Source: Microbacterium sp. 10M-3C3
GTDB lineage: Bacteria > Actinomycetota > Actinomycetes > Actinomycetales > Microbacteriaceae
DNA length: 64,000 nucleotides
Reading direction: 5' to 3'
NCBI RefSeq assembly: GCF_003931875.1
Contig: NZ_CP034245.1
Coordinates: 1 to 64,000 of the forward strand
The position numbers were made by a program, and so were the translations under genes. Shown here one piece after another: positions 63,439 through 64,000 of the stretch (within the stretch, counting starts at the first letter, position 1; every line of letters begins with the position of its first letter). The notes below the pieces were generated by a model that saw only the letters and a list, made by a program, of their open reading frames with translations, had not been told where the DNA came from and did not search any database.

Positions 63439-64000
63439 TGCGCTTCTGGGTCGGCGGCTACGGGCCGGATCACGGCGGCGCGAGCGGCGAGGGGATCGGC
63501 GTGCTCCACGCGGGCGAGGCCGAGAGCGCGCTCGCGGGCGGGCCGTTGAGGTTCACCGGCACGGCCGTCGCCGCGCCGTCGCCGTCGTGGGTGGCGTCGC
63601 ATCCCACCCTCGACGTCGTCTACGCGGCGCTCGAGGGCCAGGGCCGCGTCGCCGCCTTCCGCCGCACCGGAGCGGATGCGCTGCGCCCGCTCGGCCCGAC
63701 CGCGGCCGCGGGAAAGGCCGTGTGCCACGTCGCCGTCGCGCCCGACGGCGCCTTCCTGCTCGCCACGTGCTGGGGCGACGGCCGCGTCGTGCGCGTGCCG
63801 CTCGGCCGTGACGGCGCGCTGGGCGAGCCCGTGCTCGCCCCGTCCGCGATCGACCCCTACGCCGACGGTGGGGACCCGTTCGCCGACCCGTCGGCGTCAG
63901 ATGCGTCGATGGATGCGGCGCCGCGTCCCGGCACGGACGCCGGCACGGACGGCGCTCAGGCGGCGGCGCTCGCCGCGGCCGCCCGCGCGCTGCGCCGGGC
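63438..64000 (+). CDS. Lactonase-family beta-propeller protein, 5' part
   Basis: The frame is open to the window end (187 codons seen). The sequence [59 protein letters not shown] and VAVAPDGAFLLATCWGDGRVVRVPLGRDG matches the beta-propeller lactonase (6-phosphogluconolactonase-like) family. Around residues 140-185 there is an Asp/Ala-rich insertion (GGDPFADPSASDASMDAAP). It starts on the purA stop (TGATG). Whether it is a true 6-phosphogluconolactonase is not certain. Confidence 0.82.
   Translation, partial: MRFWVGGYGPDHGGASGEGIGVLHAGEAESALAGGPLRFTGTAVAAPSPSWVASHPTLDVVYAALEGQGRVAAFRRTGADALRPLGPTAAAGKAVCHVAVAPDGAFLLATCWGDGRVVRVPLGRDGALGEPVLAPSAIDPYADGGDPFADPSASDASMDAAPRPGTDAGTDGAQAAALAAAARALRR

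Overview
This window reads as the origin end of a high-GC actinobacterial chromosome. It begins just upstream of dnaA and runs dnaA-oriC-dnaN-recF-DUF721-gyrB-gyrA-DUF3566-tRNA-Ile-tRNA-Ala. It then passes the conserved crgA / class E sortase / pabA and fhaA-fhaB-pstP-rodA-pbpA-pknA-pknB cluster. Gene order, about 70% GC, TAGNNT-type -10 boxes, NucS in the window and the protein sequences point to Microbacteriaceae, most likely Microbacterium. That genus call is an inference; no database was searched.

Layout: 1-10050 is the replication and gyrase core. 10100-13400 holds two tRNAs, a partial duplication of the tRNA-Ala 3' end, an LLM-class flavin oxidoreductase, a Nudix hydrolase, a YbaK-type deacylase and a membrane-anchored hypothetical protein. 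13450-26000 is the cell-division and envelope-signalling block. 26080-33140 has tRNA-Leu, a palindrome-flanked hypothetical gene, a GNAT enzyme, a cold-shock protein, a rhomboid-like/LPG-synthase fusion, a HAD phosphatase, NucS and an MFS exporter facing a LacI regulator. 34360-40640 is a complete mrpABCDEFG antiporter operon with fused A and B. 40580-41382 is a deletion scar joining a truncated hxlR to a truncated qorB. 41534-44831 is a tetR / degenerate ABC-ATPase / YhgE operon, followed by argG. 46775-54136 is a YtfQ-type sugar ABC operon with two ATPases, two permeases and a LacI regulator. 54137-56085 is an intergenic region holding an intact IS256-family element between two copies of a dispersed palindrome. 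56086-62088 has two Pr6Pr membrane proteins and a gntR-prpD-prpB-prpC methylcitrate operon. The window ends with purA and the start of a lactonase-family gene.

Within operons, genes overlap almost uniformly by ATGA, GTGA or TGATG, which implies translational coupling. Many first genes have a TANNNT -10 hexamer only 6-8 bases from the start codon, so their transcripts are probably leaderless.

The most unusual signals are not classical genes. One is a family of palindromes with arms GCACG(A/T)ATTCAGGCTG; three of the four copies have exactly 52 bases between the arms and lie between convergent genes. Others are the two-sided hxlR/qorB deletion scar, an ABC-like ATPase that has lost its Walker A, signature and Walker B residues, the rhomboid-like/lysyltransferase fusion, and a frame-independent excess of the octamer GGATGCGG.
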